Below the pieces are notes generated by a model, which saw only the letters and a program-made list of their open reading frames with translations, made no database searches and was not told the DNA's origin. The translations under genes and the position numbers were made by a program. A DNA stretch of 64,000 nucleotides from positions 114,088 to 178,087 of the forward strand of contig CAJNYU010001832.1 of assembly GCA_905331475.1 (NCBI GenBank). Reading direction: 5' to 3'. The stretch's first letter is position 1, and every line of letters starts with the position of its first letter. Below, piece after piece: positions 50,579 through 62,285 of this stretch. This DNA is from Rotaria socialis (lineage: Eukaryota; Rotifera; Eurotatoria; Philodinida; Philodinidae).

Positions 50579-53500
50579 ATGAATGCGTCTTGTGCATTAC
50601 AACATTTTTGTGACCTACACGGCCCACAAATATTATTGTGCACAGAAGCTAGAACACATGTTCAAGATCCAAACGATAATGATGATGAAGTTTTAAAAAC
50701 AGTGTATTCGCAATATATTAAATCAGAAAATCTTCAGGGAAAAGTGGAGTGCAAGGTAAATAGCGGAAGATTCATTTGTTCTTAGTTCAATAACAAGATA
50801 ATATTCATTTAGTCATGCACATTATCATCTGATCATGTTCTCGTTTCGTCTATTGATTCTGTAAATCATATGTTATATATTTCATCTCCATCAACACCTA
50901 ATCAAGAACTATTCAAAAATACACGAAATGCATGCGTACGAAGTTTAAATGTTGAGGCATGTTAATACATTATTTTTTCTATAAATATAACTGAAACATA
51001 TTTAATCGTAAATGTCAATAAGTAAAAATCATTCTTCTAACAAGAATATATCTTATTTATTTCTTTACAAAATATAATACTATATATAGATATTTGATAG
51101 TTTTAGCGCAGACGAGAAAGATTGTGAAGTTGCAGAATGGTCGAGTCTCATGAAAAAAAAGAATACTATGCGTACTTTTGTTAAGCAGAGAACGTCATCT
51201 CTCATAACCTTGGTATAAGCTGTTCAGAAAAAAAATGCACTTAGGATATTTCTCTATTCTTGAATAAAGCGCCATACCCATTGATAATGGGAATTCTCAT
51301 CACTCTCAGAGCACTGGCCTTATATTATAGACTAGTTTATTATTGCTCTGATTCAAGTAGAATGCTAAGAGATTTTACAAAACATTGTCAAATATTCATA
51401 TAAGTAGTAGTAGACATGATATGTCATAAAAAATAGACTTTTAAATGATGAAATTCAGTGGATTGTCGAAAGAAAACACTTTTCGAAGCCCAATCACGTA
51501 GATATTCATTTCTATTGACTTAGTACAATAGGAATGATTGACTAAGAAAATTCTCAGCTGTGAAGAACAATCTTTTTTTTAATGAAAACTATGTTTTCTA
51601 TGATACTAATAAATGCAAACTGGTTATTCCATAGATTTTACACAGATTAACATTTCTGACTTAGAGTTTCTATCGTAAATTTTTTTACACATTCTATTTT
51701 AAATCTTGTTTCTTACAGAAATCAGTTGAAGTTGATGCTCCAGTAATGTTTGGTGATGATGAAAGCGGTTACTGTCTATCATTGGCATTTTCATGTAAAG
51801 ATTTTCATGCTCGTGGTAGTCAACGTCTTTACTCTTTATGTTATTTATGTAATGATAAATATCATCTTCTTTCTCTCATGAAAGTACTAACTGAATGTTT
51901 GAGACACGCTGTTTATTGGTTACAATATGATGCAAATCAAACTTATGAACAAGAAGGACGTATTAAATTAAATACGAAGTTAAATGGTTCATCAACAACA
52001 ATTACAACATATGTTTTTCGTCCCCCACCTACTGTTCCATTACAACGAATGCTAAGTGATATTGTACATGACTCAAAAGTAACCTATCGTATACATGCAC
52101 TATTTGTTTGGCTACTTCGAATAGCTAATACAGCAATAAGAGAAACACTTTTTGATGCTCTACCAACAGAAGAACAAACAACAAAACTAGAACGAAAAGG
52201 TAAAAAATAAATACAAGAAATAAAACGTTTCCTCAACATTCTTATTGTCATTAGATGTGTTAGACGATGAAGAAGTAACTAGTTCCCTGGTTAAACGTCG
52301 TCGAACAACAATTGTATCCAAATCTGTAATAAATGGTACTGAAAATTCGGTACTACTATCATCAACATTAACAAATAATTCAGAATGTCTAAGTTATTTA
52401 GCTGCATCACTTTATTCAAATTTTGATGCTTATCATCAAAATGAAAATTTTCTAGAAGAGGAAGATGATTTCGATTCGCTTCAATATAATTATTCATCGA
52501 ATAGCCACGAAGCATTTAAATTATATGAATTATTTATCAAAAAATTAAATAATGCAAAATATTTACAACATATTCTACATAATTGGGTTATCGGAAATCG
52601 ATTAATTATCAAATATACCAATAGAACGGATAATAAAGACTTAGTTCGTGCTTTAGCAAGTGTTTTTCGAGTAAATGAAAATTGAAAAAAAGAAATATTT
52701 ATTTATTTATTTGATTAATTGCTCTTTTTTTTCCTTATAGTTACTTTTGCCTGATGGCTGTTTTAATTTAATTGAAGTTACAAATAAAATAGTACCATGT
52801 ACAGCAAATTTAGTTTTGTTTGATACTGATTTAGTATTAACAAAAGAGGTATTATCATCGATAACAGAAGACTTTAACGATAGTAATTCAATTGTTGTAA
52901 AAATTATCCTTGATGATATTGATGATAATCTACGTGTTGTTAAATTAGAATCAGTACCACCTTCAAGATCCGAGAATCATGGTTAGTACTTTTCATTTTT
53001 CTTAAAAATTGATTTCAAGCATGTTTTTGTTTTAGCGCCTAGATATGTAAAAACAATTCTTGGTTTAACAACAGATAATATTTTGGATGAAGAAGCATTT
53101 GAATCTATTATTATACATAATAAAATTAAATATTTAAAGTAAAAATCTAAACGATTTAATTTATTCTTACGAAGAATATAATAGCTTTATTTTGCTAAAA
53201 GCTTTTGACTATTTTGCTCTTTTTAAAAGAAATTTTTACATACTATTTATTGCGAAGCGTTTCAAGGTCGAAAATATTTTCATTTTTCTAATTCATACAT
53301 TCACTGACTAGTGTATCTTGAATAATGAGAAATGAAATTCGTACGGCATTTTTCCTTTTTGTTTAAAACCATTTGATTTTTCAATTTTCTTCATCTACAC
53401 ATAAGCAACAGGAAAACGAATTGATTAGAAAAAAATGTGGAAACATCGAATTTCATCCGAAAGCTATGTGTACTGCAAAAAGTATATGGGACATATGAGT

Positions 53501-54712
53501 CATTCTAGAATGTCTGAACACCGAAATTACCATGAGAAATTAGGCACTTTGGTTTCTGGATGCAGTTTTTGTGCATTTTGAGACCGTTTTCAGGCGATGT
53601 TTCGTTAGAAAGCTACGATTTAGTTCAAAACTAGTATCAGATTCGGAATCAACGTTAAAAACTGAGTCGATTTATATATGTTGTGAATAATTCTGAGAAA
53701 AAAACGTTTTTTTTCAAAAAATCTCTGTACTCCCCCTCAGAGATGGTCTGGTCAATAATGACAATTTTTTCGATAACTCAGCCATTTCTTGACAGATTGC
53801 TTTCATCTTCGAACTCGACTGAGATATTAATGAGATCATTATGTGTACAAAATTTCATGACAATTGGATGAGGTTTTCAAAGGTTATCGTGTTAAGGGCC
53901 GGACACACTGACCGATTCTATAGTGTACTCACTTTTTTTGAGTACACAAAAAGATCGTTCTCCGGAAAATAAAGATAACCAAATTGTTTCTTTTCATTCA
54001 CTTTTCTGCCGTAAATTTAGATAGAGTTAAAATGTATCATGCCTTTTTATGATTGAATCTTTTACATCGTGAATGTTCATCATACTTTTATTTCAAAAGT
54101 TGGTTTTCAATTGCAACCGATACTTCTACCATTTAGAATTGAAATAGCACACTACTATCTGTAACAAGGCATTTTCTTGTAGTGAGATAATGAAGCAACA
54201 TGAGCTAAATATCATATTATGATTGCACTCGTTTTATTGTGGTACATAGTTGAATTTCAATTGCTAACATATATTTTTTATTAATAAGCAGTTTTTCCAC
54301 ATAAGCTTTCATTGAAGTCTGGTCAATTTTCTCATTCAATAATGCTCCCTATGATACGTTTATATTAAAGTGTTATCTTGCTGACTACATGTAATAATCT
54401 TGTTGTATACCATAAGCATAGAGCTCAATAAAATCTAATGCTTAAATAGTGTTTAGATCTACCTCTAATTTTGTTTGTTTTTTATTTTCATTTTTTAGCA
54501 AAGCAAAAGTTTACTTTCAATTTGGCCGATGTCAAACAGCGACAACAGTATCATCTAACGATTGCCGACTAATGTCAATATTTAATGTTGAAAATGCGAG
54601 TGATTTGGCAATGATACGGTTTTGGCAAAAAGGACTGTCACAAGCCTATAAAGCAGAAATTCGTATACTTAAACAAGATGATAATCAACGGAAAAAAAAA
54701 GACAGATCATAA
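50579..54712 (+). CDS. FLCN: Folliculin
   Basis: Seven exons: 50579-50755, 50813-50956, 51719-52199, 52255-52670, 52741-52981, 53036-53138 and 54499-54712, giving 591 aa (vertebrates near 579). The N-terminus MNASCALQHFCDLHGPQIL and ACVRSL mark the longin domain. The C-terminal DENN part includes LLHNW-like HILHNWVIGNRLIIKY, LLPDGCFNLIEV, ILGLTTDNI and IRFWQKGLSQAYKAEI. Folliculin with FNIP is the GTPase-activating protein for RagC/D at the lysosome, controlling TORC1 and TFE factors. Odd: exon 2 has no good GT donor. Using a GC donor (GAG|GCATGT, after 50956) keeps frame and the family length, while AAT|GTTGAG (after 50950) also keeps frame but is a weak site. The 1360-base intron 6 holds possible element debris. 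Confidence 0.9.
53455..53950. mobile_element. Possible old mobile-element fragment in FLCN intron 6
   Basis: The intron segment is less AT-rich than its surroundings and has continuous complex sequence (for example TTTCATGACAATTGG, GGGCCGGACACACTG) instead of ordinary AT-rich intron. It ends in a short hairpin, TGTACTCA at 53924-53931 with its complement at 53940-53947. No protein homology, terminal repeats or target duplication was found, so the class is unknown. Confidence 0.3.
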
Positions 54713-54819
54713 TCTAAGAAATATCTAATTAATTGTTTATTGAACAGTACGATGTAAAGTCGGCGGTGCGTGGGTGTGTGTTTGTTTTGTTTTATGAGTA
54801 ACAATGTATGTCAAAGGTA

Positions 54820-54839
54820 CTATATATATATATATATAT
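54820..54839. repeat. (AT)n microsatellite
   Basis: Short AT dinucleotide tract between folliculin and the POT1-like gene. Confidence 0.85.
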
Positions 54840-55144
54840 GTCTTTTTTTTTGCTGTCCTTTATTCACACATATTGTACATTTCGATATTTTGCTAAATCG
54901 TTTGTTTTTTTCTTTCTCTATTCGGTAGAACGAATGATGATTGAAATTTATTTTGTACAGTATGTGTCTATCAGTTGATTCGACCTTTGGTTTTCTGTTC
55001 TTGTCGTTTTTCTGCTTTTGTTTTCTCTTTTTTTTCTGGACTGTATCTTTTCTTATTATGTTGGACAAGAATTTATAAACAAGAAACTTAAAATCATTTG
55101 TCGCTTGCTGGTTTTTGTTTTTGTTTGATGTTACTTTCTTTTCT

Positions 55145-55146
55145 AG
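55145..55146 (+). promoter_or_regulatory. Candidate trans-splice acceptor before the POT1-like gene
   Basis: CTTTCTTTTCTAG ends four bases before the ATG at 55151, and the upstream gene ends 438 bases earlier on the same strand. Confidence 0.45.
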
Positions 55147-55150
55147 ATAA

Positions 55151-56160
55151 ATGTCATCAGCACAACCAAACACTGTTGCCGTCAATACCACATCTAATAA
55201 AGTATGTGTGTGGAAGAAAATTCCAACTCATATATTACGATTGTTATTAGTATAACTATAAGACAATTGATGAACTGAATAAATTAATTCAACCAAGTGG
55301 TGCTAAATGGTGCCTCTACGGTGTAATCAAATTTCGGCGTGAAATCAATCTAAATTGTATGCTAATAGGTATTTGTGATCCGACATCATATGGAAAAGGT
55401 AAATAAAACATATATAGTTACATAAAACAATAGTAAACTTATATGTAATCAATAATTATTTTTTTCCAGGCCAAAAGGGTGCAAGTTGTCTTCTATATCG
55501 CGAATCATTTGCTGGTACAATTGAGCTTCCTATTCAGGCAGAAATTGGACAATTAATACGTCTACATAGAATGAAAGTAAGCAGTCTTAAATAATGAATA
55601 TCTAATATTTTTAAAATATCATTCATTAGATTACTAATTATAAACCTGAAAGTGGTTGTATACAATTAAAATCTTCTAATTTTTATAGTTGGTACTTGTA
55701 TTTTTATCTGTAAATATATATTCAAATAAGATCTGAAGATTTCTTCCTTTCAGGCTTATATTTGATGGAAACGATGACATAAGCCATGAGCCAGTTGCAC
55801 AAAGCAGTATTTCTTATTCATTTAGCAATGATGATTGCCAAAAAGTGAGTATCTATTTATGGAAAAAGAAATTATATGCTACATCTATTTTCCTAATTTT
55901 ATATAATATAGATTGATGCGTTACGTGCATGGTTATTATCATTTGGAGACAATGAAACTTTACATCATGAACTTGATTTTCAATTTGCTTTACCAGAGTT
56001 AAAATCATTTAATGATCAATCAACTCAAACGATTGAAAATGAAATGAAAGATAACAGTACAACTGCTATAGCTACTGTAAAAGATATTGGTGAATTATCA
56101 GAATTCTTTTCCGCTACCGATGAAAATGAATCACCAAAAAAGAGATTACATACTGATTAA
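55151..56160 (+). CDS. Short POT1-like single-OB telomere-binding protein
   Basis: Six exons: 55151-55201, 55251-55398, 55470-55576, 55630-55691, 55754-55844 and 55912-56160, giving 235 aa. The second exon could instead start at 55263 (also in frame), giving 231. The fold order follows the first OB domain of POT1 (Telo_bind): CLYGVIKFRREINLNCMLIG, then GQKGASCLLYRES, IGQLIRLHRMKITNYKPESG, LKSSNFYSWLIFDG, a DALRAWLLS helix and an acidic C-terminal tail. POT1 binds single-stranded telomeric DNA and protects chromosome ends. Human POT1 has two OB folds plus an OB/HJR domain; here only one OB remains, as in the short C. elegans POT proteins. The match is by eye and the sequence is divergent, so another OB-fold protein is possible. 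It lies last in the receptor-TMEM168-FLCN row. Confidence 0.62.
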
Positions 56161-57779
56161 TTTTAAGCATTTCCATTTTTGTTTTTGTAAAACTATTTGT
56201 TTTGTTTTTGTATTATTTATTTCATTTTTTCTTTGTTAATTTATGTTAGATTTTCCAAGTCTTTATTTATAATATAAGCACTGTTTATCGAATCGATAAA
56301 TATCATATCCTTTGAGAAAGTTTTTCTCTCGCTGTTCATGAAATTCATATAAATCGATGTATATGACTCTATTTAAAACCTACGAAGAGTACATGAAATT
56401 TTTGTACTTATAATGACCCATTGGGTCTCACTTTATCATGTGTTTCGATGTGTAGAGGATTATTTGTACTGATATTTTATAACAAAGAAACAAATGAAAC
56501 AATTCCAGTTTATTTGAAAGTCTAAATAGAAATACTCGTATGAATTTAATTCAACTTATGTGGACCCACTAGTACTAATAAAACTACGATGGGTAAAAGT
56601 CGAATTCATACATTCTATTCAAGATACAATGAAAAATATTTTGTAGTATTAACAGTTTATCATATACTTGAATTTCAACTCACGCGAGTACACTGAATAA
56701 TAGGAAAAGCAACATTTATGTGACTCAAAGTTGAAGAAGAATAAATGTACCCTCAATCAACATTGATAGTATTACCCATCGGTAATACGTATCGATGCAA
56801 GGATAGTTCAGTTTTCCACAGATGATTCCAAACATTTGAGCAGCTCAATAAAGATTGCCAGATATTTCAGTCTCGATTTAAAATCAATTCAAAGGTAAAT
56901 TCCATTTAGAACTTGATAAAAACAGAATTGAGTTGTGGTTCCTTTGAAATATTCATTTTTTCCTATTATATGAATATGTATATATTAAAATTACTCGCCC
57001 AATTTTTATAATTGTTTTATCCATGTATCGAATAAATATTCTTCAACTCAGTTGTCTGAAAGTTTGTCTGTCGTATTTTCACTCAACGAATTGTGATTGA
57101 TTTTTTAGCAGAAATAGTTTGAATCTCAAGATAGAACGTGATATAAATATACGGAACGGCGTTCTTCTAGTTTGTCATCTATTTTGATTCGAATGACATA
57201 TGGAAAACTGATATCTTGAAGGCTCACCGATCAATTTATCATATGTTTCAATAAGAATATTAATTTTTGGTAACATAAGGACTGTCTGCTTTTTAGATCA
57301 TATTATATGAACTGCTAATCTACTCAAAATTCAGTCAACAAAAACGCTTATGCAACTAAAAATATGCTTCATGACTTACATCAAGACTAGTGTACTCAAA
57401 AATCCACAATTAGAGCGTGTTCGCGAACTACTTTTCTCAAAAGAAGATAAATGCTTATGGGCATTAAATTCTAACATCAGAACGTTCTTAATAATATCTA
57501 CTGGTATTTAAATAGCTTACATTACACGATTAAGATGATATTGATAACTTGGTCGGTTTGATCCTGATTTGTGATTTAGCTCATCAAAACTAATTAAAAG
57601 TGTCTTCACTAGCCGCTCGATGCTAACGCTCCTTTTCAAATTTGATTTAAATTAAAAAAAATTAAAACCAGCTATTTCTATCGCGTTCGAAATTATGTAA
57701 AAAGAAACTTCCCATGTAAAACAAAATCGCGAAAACTCTGAATATAATTGATTTTTGTGTGATTAGAAATCTATTTTAA
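56161..57779. other. Gene-free AT-rich stretch
   Basis: No gene, RNA or clear repeat is recognised downstream of the POT1-like gene. Open frames are short on both strands. Confidence 0.5.
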
Positions 57780-58520
57780 TGACACCGTTATAAGCTTAGT
57801 TTAATCATTATTTAGATCGAAAAAATTGATTATAATCGATTATTTTAAAATCTATTATTGATCATTTTTCTTAAATGGGACTATTGCGATTACAATAGAT
57901 TATCAATCATAAAAAAATGTATTATAATGTATTGAAACGTTTAATCAATTATAATCATTTTTTTTAGTCTAAATTGCTTTTAATTTCCATTTTTAATAGT
58001 GCCATTATGATAGATTTTTAATCACAAAAAAATTGATTTTAACTTATGACTATCTTGATGGGAATTCATTTATCCACATACTCTCATTCATTTAATCTAT
58101 GCTCATATTTTTTATTAATTGTAATATATTATCATCTTAAATCCATAGTAATCCATTTCTTATATGCTACTCAAAGTATTTCCATTTTACTGACTCATCG
58201 ATTTGAATGTATGCTTACCTGTTTCATAGATATTAATCTCTTATTAGCTTTAACGAACTTTAATCCATTTATGAATTTTTAGTTCATTTATCTCATTCTC
58301 AATTTTCAATAAATTATAATCTAACACAAACTGGTAATGAGTTTTAATCTGCTAGTAGGTTTCAATCAATTGTAATTCATGTATTCCACACCATGATTTT
58401 TAATCTGTTATTATCTTTTAATCCATTATAATCAATTCCAGACTTTAAACCATTATAATTTATTATATCCTGGCAATCGATTTTAATTTATTATCACCTT
58501 GTAATCCAATTTAATCATTA
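57780..58520. repeat. Island of reiterated TAATC / GATTA words
   Basis: Over about 740 bases, variants of TTTTAATC, ATTATAATC, TAATCCATT and their complements recur every 15-40 bases. The order is irregular, so it is not a clean tandem satellite, but density is far above the surroundings. The 78-codon open frame at 58046-58282 is a product of the repeat. TTATAATC/GATTATAA contains a self-complementary core, as in the other islands. Confidence 0.65.
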
Positions 58521-59519
58521 ACAGCGAACAGTGTGCTTTTCCCAAGATTCGAACATAAAATCCTAATTTTTTAATGACTTTTTTAGATTCCTATTATTCA
58601 CAATCAATTGCCTATGAACTGTAATCATTCAAAAATAGTTAAGTCGGGACCCCTATATAGGTCAATTCCTATTGAGATGGTGCAATTACATCAGACATCA
58701 ATTAAAATAGATTACTTTGTATAGTATATTAGAATTCGCCGTGTTATAATTGATTTCACACAATTAGCTTCGCTGGGAAAACGCTTGTAATTTAGCAAGT
58801 CTTCTAATTTTCCTTGTGTTCATTAAACAATATATAATAGCTAAAGATGTGTTTTTTCTCCAAAAACTGATTTTCGTATTTGAAGACTCATCATACACAG
58901 AAGCGGTCCAAAAATGAAAAATGAATCAAGAGAAGCACTTCGCAACGACATCTACACGATGAAAACTTTATATAGTCGACTAGTCTATGTTTATGATAAC
59001 TCGAACTGATATTATTTTTCATTTTTAATGAATGAAGAAGTCATTAGAAGTTATTAATGATCCTTGTGTATTGTTCACAAAAGGTGAAATAGAGAAAGAA
59101 CTATCTGTGCTAATTTACTCTATCGCACTACATCTACCGAACTATTACTACGACTAAGATCGACTGTAAAGCTAGACTATTTTGTCTATTATATTTGTAG
59201 CTAAGTAATCACATATAGAAATGCATTTATTATTCCATCTCGTTGAACACTTAAGTAGCGGAGGATGTTCAATAGATGTGTTACTTGTGAATTTGTGTAT
59301 TTTCACTGATATTTTGGATTTTTTTAAAATAATTTCTATTATCAATGACTTTGAAAAATCACGTAAAAGACAAGACAGCTGCTGCACGAGGAAAGCAGCG
59401 TGTACTCGAGAAATGCGAAGAAATGATATTGATGTGCGATGAAGCATCATAATCACTCGTGATTATGAGTGTCGATGATGTTTCATATAGTAATAAAGGT
59501 TCGAAATTATCGACGAGTA
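58521..59519. other. Gene-free stretch
   Basis: About 1 kb between repeat islands. Overlapping open frames on the two strands at 59172-59456 have no recognisable homology and no splice context. Nothing else is seen. Confidence 0.5.
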
Positions 59520-59524
59520 TTGTC

Positions 59525-59770
59525 AACAACTCCCAGGTCGATAGTTCCGGTCTCCAGGTCCTTCCGGAACCGGTCTGAAAACGGCTTCTTTCCGGTGATT
59601 TCCCACCGGTTCTCTAGTCTTTCCCGCCGGATCCCGCAGGAAAAATAATAGAAAGTGAAAACAGTATTCCATCCGGAAAAAGCCGTACCCTGAACCCTTA
59701 ACTTCCGCGCAAGGCCAGTCATAGGACACTCTAAGGAACATACAACGATCCTAGAGGAACAGGAAGGAGG
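59525..59770. repeat. CCGGAA/TTCCGG-rich island
   Basis: A GC-richer block where CCGGAA, TTCCGG, ACCGGT and GGAACCGG recur. It produces open frames on the minus strand (59507-59902 and 59523-59741) that I regard as repeat artefacts. It shares its vocabulary and phrases such as TTTCCCACCG with the island at 61985-62285, so the two may be copies of one element family. Ends not defined. Confidence 0.5.
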
Positions 59771-60385
59771 AAACCAAGAATGCCAGCGGAAACCTTCACA
59801 TCCAAGACGGAAAAGCGAAGAATACTGATGGACAAACCGAAAGCACAACGGAATCCACGATTCTGCATCCTGCAACAAATATGAAAGATCTACGAAGATC
59901 ACTAGAGATTTTTATTGTGACTATCTTAGTTATTAGGTATTTCTGTGATTAAAGATCCAGATCGATAGAAAATCATATTCTAAAATCTTTCCGTGAAGAA
60001 ACGCTGCAATTCGAGCTTGATTTAAGCTCGAAATCATGATTTTACTAATGAAGACCTTTGAAGGGAATTTGTTCTATTTACCTTAATTAGATGATATTCT
60101 GTTGATAGAGAGTACGACACTGATTGTAAATGTTGCTCAAGCAAGATATATAACAAGTCCAATGTCGATTCTTGTTTTCTATTATCATCGATTAATATTA
60201 GAAATGGGATTGGGATGATTTTGAGAAAGTTTTGGTATAGAAAAAAGTATACGAAGTATTACCTGTGACTTATCTGAACAGGTGTGCTGCGTCTCTGGTG
60301 TTGAAATTTTGAACGCTCAGTCATGTGGATAGATTGGTGATCTTCAGGGCGTTCGTGTATCGCTAGGTCAGTTTGAAGAGTCTCC

Positions 60386-60694
60386 CCCGGTCGAAGAAAA
60401 CGATCAGTAAACGGTCGTATACGATACACATACGGCCCGTTTTACGTGCCGTATTTTCCCCGTATAACAGGGGCAGTAATACGGTCGTATGCTGTATAGA
60501 ATACAATAATGTTACGCCGGCTTTACGTGGGTTTACGGCTGATATACGATGTCCGTGTATGACCATAATACTGCTCCTGTTAAAACGCCTTAATTCCGCT
60601 TAAAACGGCCGTTTTACGACGGAATACGATGCAAAAACGACAGTTTACGGTAATGTTACGTCGGTTTACGGTGGTCCGTTTTGATCGACCTGGG
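60386..60694. repeat. TTTACGG/CCGTAAA-rich island with imperfect inverted ends
   Basis: About 300 bases filled with GTTTACGG, TTACG, CGTAT and ACGGCC words, GC-richer than flanks. The left end reads CCCGGTCGAAGAAAACG and the right end is approximately its reverse complement (CGTTTTGATCGACCTGGG). This suggests a small inverted-repeat element. I see no convincing target-site duplication. Confidence 0.5.
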
Positions 60695-60902
60695 TCAGCC
60701 AGTCTTGAAGGCACTTTACTAGTAGTTGCATGGACGAGTGAATGAACTTCTAAGTGTCGGACATGCATATATATAGGTGAAGGTCGGCTGCTATGCAGTC
60801 TGAAGACTGTTTTAATATTTCAATACTTTGTTTTTGAGCGCTCTTGTTTTTGACATATCTAACTCGGTTGGATTCGGAGAGAATGGTCTTTCTGCTCCAG
60901 TG

Positions 60903-60910
60903 CCTGTCTG
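60903..60910. repeat. Left target-site duplication of the foldback element
   Basis: CCTGTCTG directly precedes the element and is repeated exactly at 61349-61356. Confidence 0.88.
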
Positions 60911-61348
60911 TAGGGGTGGTCCGTTGATTTTAATTTGAGTTAATTAAAAGAGTTAATTAAGTGGTTTTACTTAACACTTAATATTAATAAAAAACCTTTA
61001 CATTAGCCACTTAATTACTTAATATTAAGTATTAATGAAACACTTAATTTTTAAAATTAAGTCTTAACGTAATATTTAATTTAAAAAAATTAAGTATTGC
61101 TTTAGCACTTAATATTAAGTAATTAAGTAGCTAATGTACACATTTTTTTCTTAATATTAAGTACTAAAGCAATGCTTAATTTTTTTAAATTAATTATTAC
61201 GTTAAGACTTAATTTTAAAAATTAAATGTTTCGTTAATACTTAATATTAAGCAATTAAATGGCTAATGTAAACGTTTTTTTTATTAGTATTAAGTGTTAA
61301 GTCAAAATTTAACCCTTAATATTAAATTAACGTAAAGTGCCACCCCTA
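60911..61348. mobile_element. 438-bp non-autonomous hAT foldback element (MITE)
   Basis: The ends are TAGGGGTGG and CCACCCCTA, exact inverted repeats, and the element is flanked by a perfect 8-bp direct repeat CCTGTCTG. Eight-base duplications and (C/T)AGGGGTG-type ends are typical of hAT transposons. The whole element is a near palindrome: 60911-61119 pairs with 61150-61348 around a centre of about 30 bases, with scattered substitutions and small gaps. The palindromic word ACTTAATATTAAGT and close variants occur several times in each arm. There is no open frame, so it would depend on a transposase from elsewhere. Clean ends and an intact duplication suggest a fairly recent insertion. Confidence 0.9.
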
Positions 61349-61356
61349 CCTGTCTG
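61349..61356. repeat. Right target-site duplication of the foldback element
   Basis: CCTGTCTG, identical to 60903-60910. Confidence 0.88.
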
Positions 61357-61984
61357 TCATCTTCCGTTCGTATCTGTGACAGGTGTGCTGGAAAACCTTT
61401 AAAATGATAATATTTGAGTATTTTGTCGGTTTCTAGACTTTCCAGAGATGGACGCGTAATTTATTGCTTTTTATGGTGTCGGTTTTTTTGGTATCAGATG
61501 TTTTTGAATTCTGATAATGAAATTAATTTAAATGAGTTCAGTAGTGGTTTCGTTTACCTAGCTATCGCCCATTGTCGCGAGGGATTATCCGAGCTAAATA
61601 ATATCTTCCAATTTGAAGACACAATTCAATAGTCTATCGTGGTCTCTATTCAACTATTGCTCTCAACAGTAGATTGTGAGTTGTACAATCTCTTACACGG
61701 TATTTTGTATTCAGTCTGCTTGTTCTCACATTATTGTCAAATTCGTACTCTTTAAAAGTGCTTTAAGAATGACTATCATGTCCAATTTAGTCCAATGTTC
61801 TGAAGAGAGCCAAAATATTTATCAATGCTTGTATGGAATTGTAATTTTTTCTTAATATTCTATACTTTTGAACATTGAATATACAATTGTATTCTAGAGA
61901 TTCTTTTGAGAGAGCGATCCAATTAGTCGATTGTAAGGTATTAAAGTCGTGTAATTATAAAGAATACGTTTTCGAATAGATTCT
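61357..61984. other. Gene-free stretch
   Basis: The open frame at 61414-61632 (72 codons) has no recognisable homology. No repeat is visible. Confidence 0.5.
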
Positions 61985-62285
61985 ATCGTTTCCAGTTGCG
62001 GGATTAAATCGTCTGAAAGAAAATAAAACCGATCGGATCTGTGCGTTGCAACCGAATCGGAAACGGAAGGAATATAGTTCGGATCCTGCTCCCGTGAAAA
62101 GGCGTCGGAACCCTTCTCAGAAACCTTGCCGTAAGCGGTAGCGGGATCCTGGCATTTCATCCGGTTGCAGGAATCAGCAAGGAAGAAGTCGTAACCGGTC
62201 CCGGAATACTGCTTCCATGTTTTTGCCAGAATTTCACCGGAACCAACAGTTTCCCACCGTACGTTTTGAATCCGGACTGCATGTA
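61985..62285. repeat. Second CCGGAA/CGGAAC-rich island
   Basis: GC-richer block with CGGAA, CCGGTT, GGATCC and GGTAACCGG-like words, similar in style to 59525-59770. The ends GCGGGATTAAATCG (left) and CCACCGTACG (right) do not form obvious inverted repeats. Confidence 0.45.

Noticed and set aside
58046-58282. 78-codon open frame in the TAATC island
   Set aside because: Product of the reiterated repeat words.
59507-59902. 131-codon minus-strand open frame
   Set aside because: Lies over the CCGGAA-rich island; composition follows the repeat and no protein family is recognised.
60363-60768. Open frames on both strands at 60.4-60.8 kb
   Set aside because: They come from the TTTACGG-rich island; no recognised motifs.
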